Shown here in pieces: positions 1-8,415 of a stretch of 64,000 nt of DNA. Made by a program: the position numbers and the translations under genes. The notes beneath the pieces are model-generated. The model was not told the DNA's origin, searched no databases, and worked only from the letters and a program-made list of their open reading frames with translations. Location of the stretch: assembly GCA_017620635.1 (NCBI GenBank), contig JAGAUV010000007.1:1-64000 (forward strand). The letters are read 5' to 3'. Position 1 is the stretch's first letter. Each line of letters opens with the position of its first letter. This DNA comes from Muribaculaceae bacterium. Its GTDB lineage: Bacteria > Bacteroidota > Bacteroidia > Bacteroidales > Muribaculaceae.

Positions 1-145
1 CGCCACTATTACACCCGGATTCGTCAAAAAGATACAGACCAAACTAAACAGACGTCCGAGAGAAAAACTCAATTTCTCTACTCCAAAAACCGAGTTTTTC
101 AAACATTTTAGCTAATATTGCACTTGCCCTTGGACTCTGCACTTC
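1..145 (+). mobile_element. 3' end of an IS30-family insertion sequence (truncated by window edge)
   Basis: The first codons of the window read as the C-terminus of an IS30-type transposase and are followed by a short non-coding tail. I cannot see the left end of the element. No confident terminal inverted repeat can be paired, so the right boundary is approximate. The next feature downstream is the speA promoter at 179-209, so the element appears to end just upstream of a housekeeping gene. Confidence 0.5.
2..115 (+). CDS. IS30-family transposase, C-terminal fragment
   Basis: Frame 2 is open from the first base and ends with TAA at 113-115, giving 37 residues. The stretch contains LNRRPREKLNFSTP followed by an FFKHF-like tail. 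This matches the end of IS30-family DDE transposases, where an N-N/R-RPRK-x-LN/GF-x-TP motif sits just before the stop codon. Only the C-terminus is present because the gene enters from outside the window, so whether the copy is intact cannot be judged. The assignment rests on this motif alone. It is too short to be found as an ordinary open reading frame. Confidence 0.75.
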   Translation, partial: ATITPGFVKKIQTKLNRRPREKLNFSTPKTEFFKHFS

Positions 146-178
146 GCCGTTATGCTGAAAAGGGTGGGGTGTTTTTAG

Positions 179-209
179 TTTGTGGACTTGGATATTTTTG
201 TTAATTTTG
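179..209 (+). promoter_or_regulatory. promoter of speA (Bacteroidota consensus)
   Basis: TTTG at 179-182 and TAATTTTG at 202-209 are separated by 19 bp. This is a perfect match to the Bacteroidota sigma-ABfr -33/-7 consensus. It lies 42 bp before the speA start codon and downstream of the IS30 end, so speA does not depend on the element for transcription. Confidence 0.8.
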
Positions 210-250
210 TAATGTAAATATAACGCATTCAAAATAATTATAATGAGCCG

Positions 251-2146
251 ATGAGAAAATGGCGTATTGAGGACAGCGAGGAGCTGTACAATATCCCCGG
301 TTGGGGCCGCAATTACTTTTCAGTCAATGAGAAGGGTCATATTCAGGTAACTCCGAGAGCCGGTCATGCATCGGTGGACCTCAAGGATATAATGGATGAG
401 CTGCAGGTGCGCGATGTGTCGGCTCCTGTGCTGCTTCGTTTCCCTGATATCCTTGACAACCGTATCGAGAAGATCTCTAATTGTTTCCGTCTGGCTTCGG
501 AACAGTATGACTATAAGGCGTCGAATTATATGATCTATCCTATCAAGGTGAATCAGATGCGCCAGGTGGTGGAGGAGATCGTGAGCTATGGCAAGAAGTT
601 CAATATCGGCCTTGAGGCCGGTTCGAAACCTGAGCTTCATGCTGTGCTGGCTACCAATATAGCGGAGAATGCGCTTATCATCTGCAACGGTTATAAGGAT
701 GAGTCGTATATCAATCTGGCTTTGCTTGCGCAGAAAATGGGGCGCCGTATCTACCTTGTGGTGGAGAAGCTCAATGAGCTGCGCATGATAGCTGATATAG
801 CGAAGAAGCTTAATGTGAGACCTAATATCGGCATACGTATCAAGTTGTCGAGCACGGGCTCGGGCAAGTGGAGCGAGAGCGGCGGCGACCAGAGTAAGTT
901 CGGCCTTAATTCGTCGGAACTTCTGGAGGCGCTTGGCGTGCTTGACCGCCGCGACATGAAGGATTGCCTCAAGCTGATACATTTCCATATCGGCAGCCAG
1001 ATAAACAAGATACGTGTGATCAAGAACGCTCTCCGCGAGGCTACGCAATTTTTTGTGCAGCTGAGCAAGATGGGCTACGGTGTAGAGTTTATCGACATAG
1101 GCGGTGGCCTCGGCGTGGATTACGACGGTTCGCGTAGCTCGTCGAGCGAGAGTTCGATGAATTATTCGATACAGGAGTATGCCAACGATGCCGTGTCGGC
1201 TATCGTCGATGCCTGCGGCAAGAACGGGCTGACCCAGCCTAATATAATCACGGAGAGCGGCCGCTCGCTTACGGCGCATCACTCGATACTGATATTCGAT
1301 GTGCTTGAGACCACACAGCTGCCTATATGGAAGGACAACGAGGAGCTCGACGCCGACGCGCACGAGCTTGCCCGTGAGCTTTACAATATATGGGACAATC
1401 TCGACAGCAACGGCATCTTCGAGAGCTGGCACGATGCTCTCCAGATCCGCGAGGAGGCTCTTGACCTGTTCAGCCTCGGTATGCTTGATCTCAAGACGAG
1501 GGCCCAGATAGAGAAATTGTTCTGGAGCGTGGCACGAGAGGTTGGCGACATAGCCAATTCGATGAAGCATGTGCCCGAGGACCTCCGCAAGATCGCCAAG
1601 ATGGTGCCGGACAAGTATTTCTGTAATTTTTCGCTCTTCCAGAGCCTACCCGACTCGTGGGCCATCGACCAGCTTTTCCCGATCGTGCCGGTGTCGCGTC
1701 TCGACGAGAAGCCGACGCGTACGTGCACCATACAGGATATAACCTGCGACTCCGACGGCAAGATAGCCAATTTCATCTCGCCTATGGGCACGTCGACATC
1801 GCTTCCTGTGCATGCGATAAAGCCGGGCGAGTCGTATTATCTGGCCGTGTTCCTTGTCGGTGCCTATCAGGAAATCCTTGGCGACATGCACAATCTTTTC
1901 GGCGACACGAATGCCGTGCATATCAGCGTGTACAAGGATCATTACGAGATAGACCAGATCATAGAGGGCGAGAGCGTAGACGAGGTGCTCGACTATGTAC
2001 AGTACAATCCCAAGAAGCTTGTGCGCAATCTCGAGTCGTGGGTAACACAGTCGATGAAGGCCGGCCAGATCACGCCTGAGGAGGGCCGCGATTTTATCAG
2101 CACATACCGCTCGGGTCTGTTCGGCTACACATATCTCGAGAAGTAG
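251..2146 (+). CDS. speA: biosynthetic arginine decarboxylase
   Basis: This 631-residue protein is a PLP-dependent fold-III decarboxylase. It converts L-arginine to agmatine plus CO2, the first step of the agmatine route to putrescine and spermidine. The PLP lysine lies in the YPIKVNQ motif (Lys about 99). A FHIGSQ motif and a GGGLGVDYDGS motif follow at about 245 and 285, and the C-terminal half has the usual helical-bundle extension. The length matches the SpeA family (about 630-660). The start codon is the first ATG after a strong promoter. truA follows only 3 bp after the stop, so the two are probably cotranscribed. Long open frames on the opposite strand here come from codon bias. Confidence 0.95.
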   Translation: MRKWRIEDSEELYNIPGWGRNYFSVNEKGHIQVTPRAGHASVDLKDIMDELQVRDVSAPVLLRFPDILDNRIEKISNCFRLASEQYDYKASNYMIYPIKVNQMRQVVEEIVSYGKKFNIGLEAGSKPELHAVLATNIAENALIICNGYKDESYINLALLAQKMGRRIYLVVEKLNELRMIADIAKKLNVRPNIGIRIKLSSTGSGKWSESGGDQSKFGLNSSELLEALGVLDRRDMKDCLKLIHFHIGSQINKIRVIKNALREATQFFVQLSKMGYGVEFIDIGGGLGVDYDGSRSSSSESSMNYSIQEYANDAVSAIVDACGKNGLTQPNIITESGRSLTAHHSILIFDVLETTQLPIWKDNEELDADAHELARELYNIWDNLDSNGIFESWHDALQIREEALDLFSLGMLDLKTRAQIEKLFWSVAREVGDIANSMKHVPEDLRKIAKMVPDKYFCNFSLFQSLPDSWAIDQLFPIVPVSRLDEKPTRTCTIQDITCDSDGKIANFISPMGTSTSLPVHAIKPGESYYLAVFLVGAYQEILGDMHNLFGDTNAVHISVYKDHYEIDQIIEGESVDEVLDYVQYNPKKLVRNLESWVTQSMKAGQITPEEGRDFISTYRSGLFGYTYLEK

Positions 2147-2149
2147 GGC

Positions 2150-2902
2150 ATGCGCTGGTTTATGACTCTCGGCTACCGAGGCGCGCCTTATCACGGCTGG
2201 CAGGTGCAGCCGGGGCAGACGACTGTGCAGGGGGAGCTTGAACGAGCCCTCAGCACCCTGCTGCGTACACCTGTGGCAGTGACGGGTGCCGGCCGCACGG
2301 ATTCGGGAGTCAACGCGCACTGTATGGTGGCGCACTTCGACACGGATGAGGCTACTGACGCATCGTCGGCGGCTTTTGTCCGCAGCTTAAACAGCCTTAT
2401 CGGGTATGACATAGCGGTGTATGATATCGTGGCCGTTAAGGCCGACGCCCATGCACGATTCGATGCCACCGAGCGCAGCTACCGCTACTATGCCACGAGC
2501 CGCAAGAACCCGTTTGCCCGTGGGCTGGCGTGGAAATGCAGTCCTGCGCTCGATTTCGATGCCATGAACGCTGCGGCGTCGCTTCTTATAGGGCGTCGCG
2601 ACTTCACATCGTTCGCCAAGCTCCACAGCGACGCCAAGACCAATATCTGCGACCTGCGCAGGGCCGCGTGGCACAGGATGGACGGCGACAGCTGGTATTT
2701 CGATATCGCCGCCGACCGTTTCCTGCGCAATATGGTAAGGGCTGTCGTGGGAACGCTCGTAGACGTTGGCCGCGGCAAGATGCGGCCTGAAGAGATTCTC
2801 GATGTACTCGACAAGAACGATCGCTGCGCCGCCGGCACCTCTATGCCGGCCGAAGCCCTGTACCTCTGGAGCGTGGACTATCCCAAAGAAATATTTATCT
2901 GA
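2150..2902 (+). CDS. truA: tRNA pseudouridine(38-40) synthase
   Basis: TruA isomerises uridines 38, 39 and 40 in the anticodon arm of many tRNAs. The 250-residue product has the expected length. The catalytic aspartate is in GRTDSGVNA (Asp about 51), and the N-terminal LGYRGAPYHGWQ segment is typical. The C-terminal half contains the FLRNMVR motif of the family. The gene begins 3 bp after speA and is followed 14 bp later by a sugar-kinase gene, so it sits inside a short operon. Confidence 0.95.
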   Translation: MRWFMTLGYRGAPYHGWQVQPGQTTVQGELERALSTLLRTPVAVTGAGRTDSGVNAHCMVAHFDTDEATDASSAAFVRSLNSLIGYDIAVYDIVAVKADAHARFDATERSYRYYATSRKNPFARGLAWKCSPALDFDAMNAAASLLIGRRDFTSFAKLHSDAKTNICDLRRAAWHRMDGDSWYFDIAADRFLRNMVRAVVGTLVDVGRGKMRPEEILDVLDKNDRCAAGTSMPAEALYLWSVDYPKEIFI

Positions 2903-2916
2903 TACATAAACAGATC

Positions 2917-3930
2917 ATGAAAAACACATTCGATTTCGCGACAATACTCGGCAGCTTCGGCATAGCACCGACCGCTACCGTCAAGCCACTCGGCGACGGC
3001 CTTATCAATCATACTTACGTGGTCGAGACCGACGGGGAGCCGAAGTATGTGCTGCAGCAGGTCAACACCGATATCTTCAGTAATGTGGAGATGCTGCACG
3101 ACAATATCGACAAGGTAACCGACACATTGCGCAAGGCCGGTAAGACGACGCTTCATTTCCTGCCGTCGGTATCGACCGGAAAGACATATATAGAGCATGA
3201 GGGTCGTACGTGGCGCGTGATGGACTATATCGCCGATTCACGAACGATAAGCGAGGTAAATCCTGTGACGGCACGCATGACAGGCCGCGCCATAGGCGAG
3301 TTCGAGACCTTGCTTGCCCCTATCGCCGAAGAGCTTGGCGAGACCCTTCCGCGTTTCCATGACATGGAGTACCGTCTGGAGCAATTCGAGGATGCTGTGG
3401 CCCGTGACGCCGCCGGCCGTGTGGCAGAACTGGGCGAGGAGATTGCCTACGTGCGCTCCAATGCCAATCGCGCCACCGAGCCCGAGCGCCTCTACCGTGC
3501 CGGTGTGCTGCCGAAACGAGTGTGCCACTGCGACACCAAGGTGTCGAATCTTCTGTTCACACCCGACGGAAGCGAGGTAAAGGCCGTGATAGATCTTGAC
3601 ACAGTGATGCCGTCGCTTGTGTTCTCCGACATGGGCGATTTCATGCGAACGGCGGCCTGCACCACAGCCGAAGACGAACCCGACACGAACAAGATAGCCT
3701 TCCGCCGCGAGATCTACGACGCCGCCATGGAGGGCTACCTCGAGACCGCGACCTTCCTCAGCGCCGACGAGCGGCGCCTTCTGCCGACAGCGCCCTGGCG
3801 CTTCGCGTACATGCAGGCCGTGCGCTTCCTTACCGACTATATCAACGGCGACACATACTATCGCACGGCTTATCCGGGCCATAATCTGGTGCGTACACGC
3901 GCCCAGATAGCTCTGGCCAAGTCGATATAA
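2917..3930 (+). CDS. aminoglycoside-phosphotransferase-fold sugar kinase, NahK-like
   Basis: The 337-residue protein has the APH kinase fold. Visible motifs are a nucleotide-binding LGDGLINHTY loop (about 26-35), the catalytic-loop HCDTKVSNLLF (His 204, Asp 206) and a metal-binding IDLDTVMP segment (about 225-232). In Bacteroidota these proteins resemble N-acetylhexosamine 1-kinase (NahK), which phosphorylates GlcNAc/GalNAc from host or mucin glycans at C1. Substrate assignment is inference; choline or homoserine kinase-like activity cannot be excluded. An antibiotic-resistance role is unlikely. A sugar nucleotidyltransferase that could use the product lies 24 kb away at 28167-29075. The gene closes the speA-truA transcription unit. 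Confidence 0.75.
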   Translation: MKNTFDFATILGSFGIAPTATVKPLGDGLINHTYVVETDGEPKYVLQQVNTDIFSNVEMLHDNIDKVTDTLRKAGKTTLHFLPSVSTGKTYIEHEGRTWRVMDYIADSRTISEVNPVTARMTGRAIGEFETLLAPIAEELGETLPRFHDMEYRLEQFEDAVARDAAGRVAELGEEIAYVRSNANRATEPERLYRAGVLPKRVCHCDTKVSNLLFTPDGSEVKAVIDLDTVMPSLVFSDMGDFMRTAACTTAEDEPDTNKIAFRREIYDAAMEGYLETATFLSADERRLLPTAPWRFAYMQAVRFLTDYINGDTYYRTAYPGHNLVRTRAQIALAKSI

Positions 3931-4029
3931 ATGATATTGCAATCATCGTGCATGGCTATTTTATCGCGCGCGATTAAAATTTTAACAATAAATAATTGGA
4001 AAGATAGCCTGTGATTGACTGCTATTTTG

Positions 4030-4037
4030 TAATTTTG
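4030..4037 (+). promoter_or_regulatory. -7 element upstream of coaX
   Basis: TAATTTTG lies 7 bp before the coaX start codon in the only AT-rich gap of this stretch (3931-4044). No good TTTG -33 box sits at 19-20 bp, so this is a weaker promoter prediction. The short distance would leave a leader of only a few bases. Confidence 0.5.
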
Positions 4038-4044
4038 CCCCATT

Positions 4045-4800
4045 ATGCGAGTCAAACTTACATTAGATCGCGGAAATACGGCTATCAAGGCTGCCGCGTG
4101 GAGCTCGGACGGCCAGTTGCTTGACACCTACAAGGGAGACGAAAGCCTTCCGGCAGGCGATCTTGTATCCGTTATGGAGCATCGTCTACTCGGAGCCGGC
4201 GAGCGCTTTGCCGCTATCGCCTGGTGCACAGTGGTTGCGTCGGAGCATGCCGATGACAGCGCATCGCTGGAAGGTATGGCGCCGAGCGTCGTAGAGCTGA
4301 CCGCGAGCACCCCAATGCCGTTGACAATTGCATACCTTACGCCCGAAACCCTCGGCGCGGACCGCCTTGCTGCAGCCCTCGGCGCACGCCATCTCGTCGG
4401 CGGCAACCGTCCGCTTTTAGTATCGGATATCGGTACGGCCGTGACCTACGACTATGTAGAAGGTCAGCGCTATGTCGGCGGCAATATAGCACCCGGCATA
4501 GATCTCCGCCTCCGTGCCCTGGCGGCGTTTACCGACGCTCTTCCGGCGGTGTCGACTCAGGGCGGCGACATACCCCTGTGGGGCAGGACTACCGCCGAGG
4601 CCATGCGCAGCGGCGCAGTGCGCGGCATAGCCGCCGAATTGGCCTACTATCATGCTGCGGCCGGCGACAAGGCCCTTGCGGTGCTTACCGGCGGCTCGGC
4701 AGAATTACTTGTGAACGAAAATATTCTCACATTCGACTATATCCACGACCCTTATCTTGTACACAAGGGTCTATACAGTATTATTAAAGATGAAAATTAG
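4045..4800 (+). CDS. coaX: type III pantothenate kinase
   Basis: CoaX phosphorylates pantothenate in the first step of coenzyme A synthesis. The 251-residue product has the ASKHA-fold landmarks: an N-terminal LDRGNTAIK phosphate loop, DIGTAVTYDYV at about 128 and GGNIAPGIDLRLRAL at about 148. The length is normal. Type III kinases are not feedback-inhibited by CoA, unlike CoaA. The 3' end overlaps the next gene by 11 bp, so translation of the envelope genes behind it is probably coupled. Confidence 0.93.
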   Translation: MRVKLTLDRGNTAIKAAAWSSDGQLLDTYKGDESLPAGDLVSVMEHRLLGAGERFAAIAWCTVVASEHADDSASLEGMAPSVVELTASTPMPLTIAYLTPETLGADRLAAALGARHLVGGNRPLLVSDIGTAVTYDYVEGQRYVGGNIAPGIDLRLRALAAFTDALPAVSTQGGDIPLWGRTTAEAMRSGAVRGIAAELAYYHAAAGDKALAVLTGGSAELLVNENILTFDYIHDPYLVHKGLYSIIKDEN

Positions 4801-6040
4801 CAAGATAGCACTGACCCTTGCACTGGCGCTCGCCTTTGTGCTTCCTGTCTGCGGCCAGAACGGCACGATGACACCATATTCGGCATACGGTCTTGGTATG
4901 CTTCGCGACCGCTCCACCTCAATCCAGCGCGCTATGGGCGGCGTAGGCTATGCCATGAACTCCGGCCGGCAGATCAATGCGATGAATCCGGCGTCGTACG
5001 CAGCCATCGACTCTCTGACCTTCCTTTTCGATATCGGCCTCGACCTTACCGCCATGTGGCAGAATGAGATACAGGACGGCAAGCCGGTCAACGACAAGCG
5101 CTTCGGCGGCGGTCTCGACTATGTGACCATGCAGTTCCCTCTCGGCAAGTATATGGGCGGTTCTGTCGGCCTTGTACCGTTCTCGTCGGTAGGCTATTCG
5201 TTCGGCAATAAGATAGAAAACGGTATCGACTCGCGACAGGGTTCGGGCAGCCTCAACGAGCTTTATCTCGGCATCGCCGGCCGTCCGTTCAATGGCTTTA
5301 CCGTCGGCGCCCACGTGTCTTACCTCTTCGGAACGATACTCAACGAGACATACGCCTATATCTCGCTCAACCAGAGCTCGCTCTTCCAGCGTCAGCTTGT
5401 GGTACGCGACTACCGGTTCAACTTCGGCGCACAGTACTCGTTCGCTCCCGTAGCCGGCGACCGCCTGACCCTCGGCCTGACCTACAGTCCCTCGAAAGCC
5501 CTGCTCGGCACAGGCCGCAGTGTGAACTACGATACATCGGACAATGAAGTGCAGTTCTCTGACGAGCATAAACTTAAAGACAGCTATTCCATCCCCGAGA
5601 CCTGGGGCGCCGGCATCAACTACCAGTTCGGCCGCAAGGTAATGGTGGAGGTCGACTACACCTACCAGCCCTGGAGCAAGGCCAAGTTCCGCCAGTCGGA
5701 GTCGAACTCTCTCCAGAGCTACGGCGACCGCAGCAAGTATGCCATCGGTCTTCAGTATGTTCCCGACTTCCGCGGCAGCTACTTCAAACGCATCAATTAT
5801 CGCGCAGGCGCCTTCTGGTCGGATGATTATCTGAAACTCCGCGGCAATCAGCTTCGCGAGTACGGCGTGACCGCCGGTTTCGGTTTCCCGGTGCCTGAGT
5901 TCAAGACAACAGTCAACATCGGTTTCGAATGGAAACACCGTCAGGCCCACCCCGATCCGCTGATCAAGGAAGATTATCTGAGCATCACAATCGGCGTTAA
6001 TTTCAACGAGATGTGGTTCCGTCAGAGCAAGATATATTAA
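4790..6040 (+). CDS. outer-membrane beta-barrel protein of unknown function
   Basis: The start is placed at the ATG at 4790, 33 bp inside the longest open frame, because it begins a clean signal peptide (MKISKIALTLALALAF...VCGQ). The mature ~395 residues show alternating aromatic and glycine-rich strands and end in a strand close to an aromatic terminus. This resembles FadL/OmpP1-like or PorV-like barrels of Bacteroidota, though I cannot assign a substrate. It overlaps coaX at its start and lptC at its end. The tight packing with lptC suggests expression with envelope assembly genes, not direct participation in LPS export. Confidence 0.7.
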   Translation: MKISKIALTLALALAFVLPVCGQNGTMTPYSAYGLGMLRDRSTSIQRAMGGVGYAMNSGRQINAMNPASYAAIDSLTFLFDIGLDLTAMWQNEIQDGKPVNDKRFGGGLDYVTMQFPLGKYMGGSVGLVPFSSVGYSFGNKIENGIDSRQGSGSLNELYLGIAGRPFNGFTVGAHVSYLFGTILNETYAYISLNQSSLFQRQLVVRDYRFNFGAQYSFAPVAGDRLTLGLTYSPSKALLGTGRSVNYDTSDNEVQFSDEHKLKDSYSIPETWGAGINYQFGRKVMVEVDYTYQPWSKAKFRQSESNSLQSYGDRSKYAIGLQYVPDFRGSYFKRINYRAGAFWSDDYLKLRGNQLREYGVTAGFGFPVPEFKTTVNIGFEWKHRQAHPDPLIKEDYLSITIGVNFNEMWFRQSKIY

Positions 6041-6831
6041 AGCGACGCCGGCGTAATCTGTTGGCCATACCGTTCGCCGCTGTCCTTAGCTGGACGGCAG
6101 CGACGCTGTTGTGTGGCTGCGGAGAGGAACACAAGCGATATGTAGCCAATGCCGGCGACGGCTGGACCACTCCCACCATGGCCACACGTGATGTGTCGAC
6201 CCTGATAAGCGACTCCGGCTATACGCGTTATCATCTGACGGCACCGGTGTGGCTGATGTTCGAGGATGCCGACGAGCCGTTCTGGCGATTCCCCGGCGGC
6301 CTTGAGCTGCAGCAGTATGACCTCGATATGAAGCCGACCTCCAATGTGGTGTGCGACTCGGCCGTATATCATTCGCGCAAGCGAATATGGGAGCTTATAG
6401 GCAACGTAGTGATGGTCAATACCGAGGCCGACTCCTTCCTGACACAGAAACTTTTCTGGGACCAGAGCGCGCGCAAGATCTATTCAGACTCCTTTATCCA
6501 TATAGTGCGAACCGACCGCATAATAGAGGGCTACGGCTTCGAGTCGGACCAGAGCATGCGCTATTTTACGGTAAACCATCCGACAGCCATACTGCCGGTT
6601 GAGCGAGGCGTAAAGAAAGACACGATAGGCCCCGACAGCTCGATGATAGATTCGACCCGTCATGCCGTGCGCCGTCGTCCGCGTGTGCGTCCGTCGGAAG
6701 CTGCGGCAGCCGCCGAGGCCGAAGCGCAAGTTGTTGCAGACGAAAGTCCCAAGACAAGGGACAGACAGAAGGAGGACAAAGGCAACAGAACCGGCCTCAA
6801 GAGTTTAAAACGACAAAAACTAATCCAATGA
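6013..6831 (+). CDS. lptC: LPS export periplasmic protein LptC-like
   Basis: The 272-residue protein starts with basic residues, a hydrophobic segment and an LLCGC lipobox-like end. It is therefore membrane-anchored at its N-terminus and otherwise periplasmic. The body has the LptC/OstA-like beta-jelly-roll pattern (for example a region around YHSRKRIWELIGNVVM) that passes LPS from the LptBFG ABC transporter to LptA. The last ~70 residues are a low-complexity Arg/Ala/Glu/Lys-rich tail not seen in enterobacterial LptC. The 28-bp overlap with the preceding barrel gene and the ATGA overlap with the following gene show tight coupling. An LptF/G permease is encoded at 30226-31299. Confidence 0.75.
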   Translation: MVPSEQDILKRRRRNLLAIPFAAVLSWTAATLLCGCGEEHKRYVANAGDGWTTPTMATRDVSTLISDSGYTRYHLTAPVWLMFEDADEPFWRFPGGLELQQYDLDMKPTSNVVCDSAVYHSRKRIWELIGNVVMVNTEADSFLTQKLFWDQSARKIYSDSFIHIVRTDRIIEGYGFESDQSMRYFTVNHPTAILPVERGVKKDTIGPDSSMIDSTRHAVRRRPRVRPSEAAAAAEAEAQVVADESPKTRDRQKEDKGNRTGLKSLKRQKLIQ

Positions 6832-8105
6832 CCTGGCTAACCATAACACTTGTATCACTGCTGCTTTCAGGCCTTTTTTCGGGCGTGGAGATGGCATATG
6901 TTACCTCCGACCGCGTGCGCGTGGAGCTCGACGTGAATAAGGGCGGTTTTATCGGACGTATAATCAACCGTCTGTACAGCAATTCGGAGCTGTTTATCTC
7001 CACTATACTTGTCGGCAACAATGTGGTGCTTGTCATCTACGGTATGGGCGCCGCCGCGCTTATCGAGCCTCTGCTTGCCGATATATATGACAATGAAGTG
7101 TTTATCCTTCTGGGCCAGACGCTCATATCCACTCTTGTGATACTGCTTACCGGCGAGTTCCTGCCCAAGACTATCTTCGGTATCAATCCCAATGACTCGT
7201 TCAAGGTAATGGCTCTGCCGATGTACCTCTTCTATATCATTCTCTATCCTATCTCGGCGTTTACCTCCTGGCTGTCGAAGTTGCTCATGCGTCTTGTCGG
7301 AGTAAAGGATGCCGACAAAAAGATGCACCTGATATCGATAGGCGATCTCAACGACTATATAGAGGATACAATCGACGATATGGAGGAGCAGAGGCAGGAA
7401 GTTGACAATGAAGTAAAGATATTCCGCAACGCCCTCGACTTCTCGTCGACGCATGTACGCGACTGCATGATACCTCGCAACGAGATCGTAGCCATCAATA
7501 TAGAGACCGGCACACGCGAGCAGCTCGTAGAGCTGTTTACAACGACAGGCCGCTCCAAAGTGATAGTGTATCGCGAAGATATCGACACTATCCTCGGCTA
7601 TATCCATGTGAGCGAGCTGTTCGATGTGACGGTAGACTGGAAGGATCGCATCAAGCCGGTGCTGTACACGCCTGAGAATCTTATGGCGAACACTATGATG
7701 CGTCGCCTGCTGCAGCAGAAACGGTCGATAGCTATCGTTGTGGATGAGTTCGGCGGAACTGCCGGCATGCTTACACTCGAGGACCTCATGGAAGAGATCT
7801 GCGGCAATATAGAGGACGAGCACGACAACTCGGGTCTTACCGCGCGCGAGGTCGCCCCGGGTATCTATGAGTTTTCGGGCCGTTGTGAGATAGCGGATAT
7901 CAACGAGCGCTTCGGCTTCGAGATACCTGAAGACGACAGCTATCAGACACTTGCCGGTTATATCCTGCACACTACGGGCGCTATCCCTGCGCAGGGTGCG
8001 ACTGTGCTTGCCGGTCCGCTCCGCTTCGATATCCTCAAGAAATCGTCCAACCGAATAGAGCTTATACGTCTGTCGCGTTCGGAAGAAGAGGAAGCCGCAC
8101 AGTAG
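6828..8105 (+). CDS. CNNM/GldE-type membrane protein with CBS domains
   Basis: This 425-residue protein has the order of the hemolysin C/CNNM family: a DUF21 transmembrane domain with three to four helices (about 1-190), a paired CBS domain (about 205-330) with DEFGGTAGMLTLEDLMEEI, and a CorC_HlyC-type C-terminal domain (about 340-415). Relatives in Bacteroidota are annotated GldE (gliding-associated); others act in magnesium or cobalt homeostasis. I cannot choose between these roles from sequence. The start overlaps lptC by the ATGA signature. A window search for GldD or Ssb neighbours was negative, so a gliding function is not supported by local context. Confidence 0.8.
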   Translation: MTWLTITLVSLLLSGLFSGVEMAYVTSDRVRVELDVNKGGFIGRIINRLYSNSELFISTILVGNNVVLVIYGMGAAALIEPLLADIYDNEVFILLGQTLISTLVILLTGEFLPKTIFGINPNDSFKVMALPMYLFYIILYPISAFTSWLSKLLMRLVGVKDADKKMHLISIGDLNDYIEDTIDDMEEQRQEVDNEVKIFRNALDFSSTHVRDCMIPRNEIVAINIETGTREQLVELFTTTGRSKVIVYREDIDTILGYIHVSELFDVTVDWKDRIKPVLYTPENLMANTMMRRLLQQKRSIAIVVDEFGGTAGMLTLEDLMEEICGNIEDEHDNSGLTAREVAPGIYEFSGRCEIADINERFGFEIPEDDSYQTLAGYILHTTGAIPAQGATVLAGPLRFDILKKSSNRIELIRLSRSEEEEAAQ

Positions 8106-8132
8106 AGTTTTTCCGATAAGTCAGTAAATTAA

Positions 8133-8176
8133 TACGTGATTATAGCATATTGCCACGTAATTGCCTGATTTACGTG
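8133..8176. repeat. cluster of three CACGTA/TACGTG half-sites
   Basis: TACGTG at 8133-8138, CACGTA at 8154-8159 and TACGTG at 8171-8176 lie within 44 bp. The last two extend to a 7-bp inverted repeat (8154-8160 with 8170-8176). The arrangement resembles repeated operator half-sites more than a terminator, because no T-run follows. No regulator is identified. Confidence 0.45.
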
Positions 8177-8186
8177 CTGTAAAAAT

Positions 8187-8218
8187 ATGTTGTAAAACAT
8201 AACGCTACAACATCTTTT
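8187..8218 (+). terminator. possible terminator of the coaX-gldE operon
   Basis: ATGTTGTA at 8187-8194 pairs perfectly with TACAACAT at 8206-8213 around an 11-nt loop and is followed by CTTTTAAATTT. The stem is AU-rich and the T-run is interrupted, so strength is uncertain. It is about 80 bp after the gldE-like stop codon. Confidence 0.5.
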
Positions 8219-8309
8219 AAATTTAACATATTTTAGATAATTGATTAAAATTTAACCAAATCAAATTATAAATTAATTATCATAAGTAAACGGGTGTCGG
8301 TATTAGAAT

Positions 8310-8341
8310 TTTGAAAGTATTTGCTGCAGTATGCTTTCAAA
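8310..8341. repeat. inverted repeat upstream of small-RNA promoter
   Basis: TTTGAAAG at 8310-8317 is perfectly complementary to CTTTCAAA at 8334-8341. The 16-nt middle contains CTGCAG at its centre. The repeat lies about 40 bp upstream of the -33 box at 8379 and could be an operator or an upstream structure. It is not followed by a T-run. Confidence 0.5.
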
Positions 8342-8378
8342 GCTAAGCTAAGGAAGCATAAAAAGTATATGGAAAAGT

Positions 8379-8409
8379 TTTGCAGGCAAGAAAACATTTG
8401 CTAATTTTG
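8379..8409 (+). promoter_or_regulatory. consensus promoter of a candidate small RNA
   Basis: TTTG at 8379-8382 and TAATTTTG at 8402-8409 with a 19-bp spacer match the Bacteroidota consensus exactly. No gene on the + strand follows; the next feature on this strand is a terminator 100 bp downstream. This promoter therefore predicts a short non-coding transcript. Confidence 0.75.
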
Positions 8410-8415
8410 CAATGG

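Noticed and set aside
2917..3930. Antibiotic-resistance aminoglycoside phosphotransferase
   Set aside because: The APH fold is shared by many small-molecule kinases. The LGDGLINHTY and HCDTK motifs and the housekeeping context fit a sugar kinase better.
6828..8105. Hemolysin toxin
   Set aside because: The TlyC/hemolysin name is historical. The DUF21-CBS-CorC layout indicates a membrane ion-homeostasis or GldE-like protein.
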